This document shows positions 58,489-64,000 of a DNA stretch of 64,000 bases, piece after piece (the first letter of the stretch is position 1; every line of letters starts with the position of its first letter). Source of the stretch: Candidula unifasciata (lineage: Eukaryota > Mollusca > Gastropoda > Stylommatophora > Geomitridae); NCBI GenBank assembly GCA_905116865.2, contig CAJHNH020005011.1:377227-441226 (forward strand), in the 5' to 3' direction. The position numbers and the translations under genes are program-made. Under the pieces are notes generated by a model. It was given only the letters and a program-made list of their open reading frames with translations. It did no database searches and was not told the origin of the DNA.

Positions 58489-59501
58489 ACAGTAACATCT
58501 GGAGTAATACAGTGGTGTGTCTTATCACCACTGCTGTTTATCACCTACATTGACAGTATATGCAAGAATGCCAAGCCCATGAATGAAAATGTTAGTAAGA
58601 TCAACGAATGACTCTTTGCAGATGACCAGGCATTGATAGCAGATACAGCCATGAAATTGCAACAACATCAAACATCCATAAATAAAGAATGTAAAACATA
58701 TAATATGAGAATCAACACTGAAAAGACAGAAGTAATGTCAATAGGAAAAAAGAAGACAGATCTAAACATAGCAATAGAGTGTAAAAAAGGCATTAAACAG
58801 GCATCTGAGTTTAAATATCTGGGAACTACATTTACCGAAGATGGGAAATTGGATAAAGAAATTAACATTAGATGCAGTAAAGCAAACCAAGTATTGAGAC
58901 AGCAAGCCCCCCTCTTACAGCATAAGACAATCCCAATCAGCACAAAGAGACATCTTATTTAAAGCATATTTATTCGAACTCTGTGCTACCAGTGCCAGAC
59001 ATGGTCACTCACAACAAACCATAAAAGAAAATTAGTAACCATGGAAATGAGATGTCTGAGAAGGGCTGTAGGAGTGACCATAAGAGATAAGATCAGGAAT
59101 GAGATCATAAGAGAAAATGTCGGCACAGAACCAATTCTAAATTACATACAAAGACAGCAAGTGAAATGGTTTGCCCACTTAGAAAGAATGCCTTGTGACA
59201 CCATACCATACAAAGCATACATGGAAAGAGAAGAAGGACGTAGAGCACGAGGTAGACCAAAAACAATATGAAAGGATAACATCAGAGAAACTCTACAACA
59301 GCACGATGTGCCTATGGTCGAGGCGGCCAGAAGAGCTTGAAACAGAACCTTATATCTCCCTCGACAACCACAGCGGTAAAAGAAGAAGAAGAAGAAGAAG
59401 AAGAAGAAGAAAAAAAAGAAGAAGAAGAAGAAGAGGAAGAAGAAGAAGAAGAAAAAGAAGAAGAAGAAGAAGCAGAAGAAAAAGAAGAAGAAGAAGAAGA
59501 A
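58489..59501 (+). pseudogene. 5'-truncated LINE inserted in the 48-bp satellite
   Basis: In order: CVLSPLLFITYID, a stop, then LFADDQALIAD (catalytic FADD near 58612-58623), YNMRINTEKTEVMSIGK, SEFKYLGTTFTEDGKLDKEI, a stop after KRHLI, then MEMRCLRRAVGVTIRDKIRN, QRQQVKWFAHLERM and RRARGRPKT followed by a stop. The 3' tail is a long (GAA)n tract (59380-59501). Target duplication GACTAACTAGT lies at 58478-58488 and 59502-59512, inside the satellite unit. At least three in-frame stops make it inactive. Confidence 0.92.
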
Positions 59502-60440
59502 GACTAACTAGTGTATTATGTCTGTACATTTAATATATGGGAATATGTTGACTAACTAGTGTGGTATGTCTGTATATTTATTATATTTGAATATGTTGAC
59601 TAACTAGTGTGGTATGTCTGTATATTTAATATAGTTTGAATATGCAAACTAACTAGTGTGGTATGTCTGTATATTTAATATAGTTGAATATGTTGACTAA
59701 ATAGTGTGGCATGTCTGTAAATTTAATATATTTGAATATGTTGACTAACTAGTGTGGCATGTCTGTTATAAATAATATATTTGAATATGTTGACTAACTA
59801 GTGTTGTATGTCTGTATATTTAATATATTTGAATATGTTGACTAACTAGTGTGGTATGTCTGTATATTTAATATTTTTGAATATGTTGAATAACTGAGTG
59901 TGGCGTGTCTGTATATTTAATATATTTGAATATGTTGACTAATTAGTGTGGCATGTCTGTAAATTTAATATATGTGAATATGTTGACTAACTAGTGTGGC
60001 ATGTCTGTATATTTAATATATTTGAATATGTTGACTAACTAGTGTGGCTTGTCTGTATATTTAATATATTTGAATATGTTGACTAACTAGTGTGGCATGT
60101 CTGTATATTTAATATATTTGAATATGTTGACTAACTAGTGTGGCATGTCTGTATATTTAATATATTTGAATATGTTGACTAACTAGTGTGGCATGTCTGT
60201 ATATTTAATATATTTGAATATGTTGACTAACTAGTGTGGCATGTCTGTATATTTAATATATTTGAATATGTTGACTAACTAGTGTGGCATGTCTGTATAT
60301 TTAATATATTTGAATATGTTGACTAACTAGTGTGGCATGCCTGTATATTTAATATATTTGAATATGTTGACTAACTAGTGTGGTATGTTTGTATTTTTCA
60401 TATATTTGAATATGTTGACTAACTAGTGTGGTATGTCTGT
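59502..60440. repeat. 48-bp satellite in intron 3, right piece
   Basis: About 19 further copies, of which 60000-60350 are almost uniform (TGTGGCATGTCTGTATATTT with TTTGAATATG). It stops 10 bp before exon 4, so the last satellite unit supplies the upstream part of the splice acceptor. Confidence 0.94.
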
Positions 60441-60450
60441 ACGTCTCCAG

Positions 60451-60560
60451 TACTGGCATGACTACCAACTTCGTTGGGACCCGGCACTCTATGGCAACAT
60501 CGATTCTATCCGCATACGGCCTGAGAAGGTCTGGGTTCCAGACTTTGTGCTCTTTAACAA
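60451..60560 (+). CDS. nicotinic acetylcholine receptor subunit, exon 4
   Basis: A 110-bp exon after TGTACGTCTCCAG and before GTAAGT. It encodes [16 protein letters not shown] then [17 protein letters not shown]. It contains the loop D Trp region (YQLRW) and loop A (WVPDFVLFN) of the acetylcholine-binding site. It ends two bases into the Asn codon completed by exon 5. 110 bp is the canonical length of this exon in neuronal receptor genes. Confidence 0.97.
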
Positions 60561-60964
60561 GTAAGTCACGTGACATTATGTCCCTATATGGACGAGCGTG
60601 GATGTTGACAGTATGGTACCTGCAGAATGTGCCTGCAGTATGTGCCTGCAGTATGTATGTGCCTGCAGTATGTGCCTGCAGATATTATGTTTGACATATT
60701 TTCACATGTATAACCAGCAGTAAGGACATCTCAAGTTGCAGAAATTGGTCGAATCCTCAAGCATTCCTTTCTTCGTTTGCAAATAAAAGCACACAATCAT
60801 TCGTCGTAAACTGGCGTGACACAACTTGGCACTTTGTCTCTCGTCTGATCACTGACGCCAGCCGGCACGGCCCATTATGGTGTTAACTGTGATGTGCACA
60901 CGACGCCACACTCGCCAGTGATAAGAGAGTTTGAACCGAGTTATCCTTGTCCTAGCCCCAACTA
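60561..60964. other. intron 4, left part
   Basis: A short GTATGTGCCTGCA repeat at 60630-60685, then unique sequence. Confidence 0.7.
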
Positions 60965-61405
60965 TCAAATTGTCCAAAAAATCAGTCAAGTAACCAAAAC
61001 TCATTAGGACTGTCCTTAAAATCTGTCAGGTAACCAACACTCATTAAGACTGTCCTTAAAATCTGTCAGGTAACCAACACTCAGTAAGACTGTCCTTAAA
61101 ATCTGTCAGGTAACCAACACTCAGTAAGACTGTCCTTAAAATCTGTCAGGTAACCAACACTCATTAAGACTGTCCTTAAAATCTGTCAGGTATACAACAC
61201 TCATTAAGACTGTCCTTAAAATCTGTCAGGTATACAACACTCATTAAGACTGTCCTGAAAATCTGTCAGGTATACAACACTCATTAAGACTGTCCTGAAA
61301 ATCTGTCAGGTATACAACACTCATAAGAACTGTCCTGAAAATCTGTCAGGTATACAACACTCATAAGAACTGTCCTGAAAATCTGTCAGGTATACAACGC
61401 TTCTT
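60965..61405. repeat. 40-bp minisatellite in intron 4, 11 copies
   Basis: Units contain TCCTTAAAATCTGTCAGGTA and ACACTCATTAAGACTG. The first half has TAACCAACAC and the second half TATACAACAC; the last copies have TCCTGAAAATC. Confidence 0.95.
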
Positions 61406-61767
61406 AAGGATGCATCAGGTTCAACGTCTGTCTTAGAAAAGCGCCCTATTCTGGCTGCAGGTTTGTCCTTCGTCTGTCCTTCAGGACCTTCTACAGGTTT
61501 GTCCTTCGTCTGTCCTTCAGGACCTTTTATGTGGGTATGACGTCAGTGCACTTGATCCACACGTTTTGTGCCCAGCTGTGATCTGTAAGAATAAGTAGTC
61601 GGTACAAGTAACGTTTTCCGCCCCAAACAAACACTTCAGGTAGTCACGTACTACACAAAACAAACACTTCAGGTAGTCACGTACTACACAACACAGTCAC
61701 GATTCTCTCAGAAAGTCAGCCAGGAAACGGGCAAAGGAAAACTGTCAGAAGAAGCCAGAAATGTACT
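61406..61767. other. intron 4, middle part
   Basis: Two short tandem doublets: GGTTTGTCCTTCGTCTGTCC (61461 and 61496), and ACTTCAGGTAGTCACGTACT (61634 and 61668). Otherwise unique. Confidence 0.7.
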
Positions 61768-62848
61768 AGATGATGACAGTGATGAATATGATGACAGTGA
61801 AGAAGATGATGACAGTGAAGAATATGATGACAGTGAAGAAGATGATGACAGTGAAGAAGATGATGACAGTGATGAAGATGATGACAGTGAAGAATATGAT
61901 GACAGTGAAGAAGATGATGACAGTGAAGAAGATGATGACAGTGAAGAAGATGATGACAGTGAAGAAGATGATGACAGTGAAGAAGATGATGACAGTGATG
62001 AAGATGATGACAGTGGTGAAGATGATGCCAGTGAAGAAGATGATGACAGTGAAGAAGATGATGACAGTGGTGAAGACGATGACAGTAGTGAAAATGATGA
62101 CAGGGAAGAAGATGATGACAGTGAAGAAGATGATGGGAGTGAAGAATATGATGACAGTGAAGAATATGATGACAGTGAAGAAAATGATGACAGTGATGAA
62201 GATGATGACAGTGAAGAAGATGATGACAGTGAAGAATATGATGACAGTGAAGAATATGATGACAGTGAAAAATATGATGACAGTGAAGAAAATGATGACA
62301 GTGATGAAGATGATGACAGTGAAGAAGATGATGACAGTGAAGAATATGATGACAGTGAAGAAGATGATGACAGTGAAGAAAATGATGACAGTGAAGAAGA
62401 TGATGACAGGGAAGAAGATGATGACAGGGAAGAAGATGATGACAGTGATGAAGATGATGACAGTGAAGAAGATGATGACAGTGAAAAAGATGATGACAGT
62501 GATGAAGATGATGACAGTGAAGAAGATGATGACAGTGATGAAGATGATGACAGTGGTGAAGATGATGCCAGTGAAGAAGATGATAACAGTGAAGAAGATG
62601 ATGACAGTGATGAAGATGATGACAGTGGTGAAGATGATGACAGGGAAGAAGATGATGACAGTGGTGAAGATGATGACAGTGGTGAAGATGATGACAGGGA
62701 AGAAGATGATGACAGTGAAGAATATTATGACAGTGAAGAAAATTATGACAGTGAAGAAGATGATGACAGTAAAGAAGATGATGACAGTGATGAATATGAT
62801 GACAGGGAAGAAGATGATGACAGTGGTGAAGATGATGACTATGGTAAT
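61768..62848. repeat. 18-bp minisatellite in intron 4, about 60 copies
   Basis: The unit is GATGATGACAGTGAAGAA, with GATGAA, GGTGAA, AATATG and GGGAAG variants. All + frames are open: one reads DDDSEE, another MMTVKK. It lies between exons 4 and 5, lacks splice sites that would include it, and is treated as intronic. Confidence 0.95.
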
Positions 62849-63099
62849 GATCTTGTTTAGTCTTTCTCTATGCAGTTACTGTTTCTGATGTCAATTAAAA
62901 CATTTTCTTCCTGATACCCACATTTGTTATCTTCCCCCCCCCCCCCCTAAACCTGGGGCTGGTGTCCTCTCAACCGTGTCATTGTAACATGTGCTAGGTT
63001 TGTTACCTTTGTCAGATCTGTGTAGACACCCCCACCCCAGCTGGTAGCCACTCAAACGTGACATTGTAATATCCCTATGTGTGTGTGCTATTTCCCCAG
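62849..63099. other. intron 4, right end with splice acceptor
   Basis: A C tract (62934-62947), then a pyrimidine-rich stretch ending TGCTATTTCCCCAG at 63099. Confidence 0.85.
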
Positions 63100-64000
63100 C
63101 GCTGACGGCAACTATGAAGTGACCTACAAGTCCAACTGTGTCCTGTACCACAACGCCGAGGTCAACTGGATTCCCCCGGCCATCTATAAAAGTTCATGCT
63201 CCATTGACGTCATGTACTTCCCGTTTGACCAGCAGCGATGCGAGATGAAGTTCGGCTCCTGGACACACCGGGGCAACGCGCTAAACTACAGCTTCTACCT
63301 AAACATGGACAAACTAGACTTGACCGACTACCTCAAGAGTGGCAGCTGGGACATCATTGACTGCCCTGGCAAGATTGTCACCATCAGGGACGACGTCTCC
63401 GGCGACGAGAAGGAGCAGATCGTCTTCGAGTTCATCTTGAGAAGGAAGACACTCTTCTACACAGTCAACCTCATCATTCCGTGCGTCCTCATCTCCTTCG
63501 TGAGTATCTGCGTCTTCGCCCTGCCAGCCGACGCGGGAGAGAAGATCACTTTATGTATCTCTGTTCTCCTGGCACTTGTCGTCTTCCTGCTACTGGTCTC
63601 CAAAATTCTCCCGCCATCGTTAACGATCCCGCTCATTGCCAAGTATCTACTCTTCACCTTTGTCATGAATTTAGTTGCCATTCTAGCTACAATCATCATC
63701 ATCAACCGCAATTACAGGACGCCAAGAACACACCAGATGCCGAGATGGGTCAGGGTTATCTTCCTCAGAGAACTACCCAAGTATCTCTTCATGAAGAGAC
63801 CAGACCACGATAAGAGATGGCAGAGTGTTACCTACACGCCGCCGCCATCTTTCCACTCAACCCCCGATTCTCGGCGACTTGACATCAGCCTCAGCAAGAG
63901 CTGTGATCTCGTGGAGCTCTGTGAGGTGCACCATCCCCACTGCAAGCTCAACCTGGGCACTCACAACCACAAAGAGACTTACGTCAGACACTGCAGCTCG
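63100..64000 (+). CDS. nicotinic acetylcholine receptor subunit, exon 5 (open at window edge)
   Basis: 901 bp, one frame without stop to the last base. Counting from Ala after the junction Asn: Cys-loop Cys33 and Cys47 with 13 residues between (..IDVMYFPFDQQR..). NYS at 62-64 is a possible glycosylation site. Loop C has a single Cys88 (WDIIDCPG), not the CC pair of alpha subunits. M1 is about 118-141, M2 about 146-168, M3 about 176-201, and the M3-M4 loop from 202 on (RTPRTH, PRWVRVIF). M2 begins GEKI (Glu at -1', cation type) with 2' Thr, 6' Ser, 9' Leu, 13' Val and 20' Lys. M4 lies beyond the edge. One large exon from Cys-loop to cytoplasmic loop matches vertebrate alpha2-6/beta2-4 genes. 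I infer a non-alpha, beta-like subunit of a cation channel. Confidence 0.97.

Noticed and set aside
59195..59533. 112-codon Arg/Lys-rich frame
   Set aside because: It is the (GAA)n tail of the LINE read in a shifted frame.
61615..62857. Stop-free acidic DDDSEE frame in intron 4, resembling an acidic low-complexity protein
   Set aside because: Exon 4 joins exon 5 with correct phase without it, and the other two + frames are also open. Treated as intronic repeat.

Overview
The window is animal nuclear DNA. Four spliced exons of a Cys-loop nicotinic receptor lie on the + strand, retrotransposons and DNA transposons are nested in one another, and by my rough count about 40 percent of the bases are locally tandem minisatellites. 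The receptor type, the large repeat-filled introns and the mixture of RTE/CR1-like LINEs, tRNA-derived SINEs, Helitrons and hAT elements suggest a lophotrochozoan, probably a mollusc. The organism is an inference, not something read from the sequence.

Layout. 1-3.1 kb: a 22-bp satellite that changes into a 16-bp satellite. 3.2-6.3 kb: a non-autonomous hAT element, a 45-bp array and two LINE fragments. 6356-13071: a complete LTR element on the - strand, nested in a LINE relic. It has apparently identical 1,966-bp LTRs, a tRNA-Pro-type primer binding site and one 717-codon gene, with no pol. 13.3-28.0 kb: a chain of unrelated minisatellites (18, 57, 17, 44, 47, 24 and 46 bp units, among others) broken by LINE and SINE insertions with visible target duplications. 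29184-34732: an internally deleted Helitron on the - strand, itself hit by TTAA-bounded insertions. 35313-37012: a short second Helitron on the + strand. 37-46 kb: diverged duplications, more arrays and two LINE relics in opposite orientation. 46072-47848: a hAT-type element whose interior has expanded into a 31/32-bp minisatellite.

The only convincing host gene starts at 48866. Exon 2 (134 bp), exon 3 (45 bp), exon 4 (110 bp) and a large exon 5 open to the window edge encode a nicotinic acetylcholine receptor subunit. It is read from the mature N terminus through the Cys-loop, M1, M2 and M3 into the cytoplasmic loop. Exon 1 (signal peptide) and M4 are not seen. It lacks the vicinal Cys pair of alpha subunits and keeps the cation-selectivity Glu. 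Its introns (2.5, 8.9 and 2.5 kb) are mostly minisatellite, including about 4.8 kb of a 48-bp unit interrupted by a LINE.

Other long open frames in the window come from tandem units whose length is a multiple of three and are not genes. Tandem-array boundaries and copy numbers are read by eye and are approximate.
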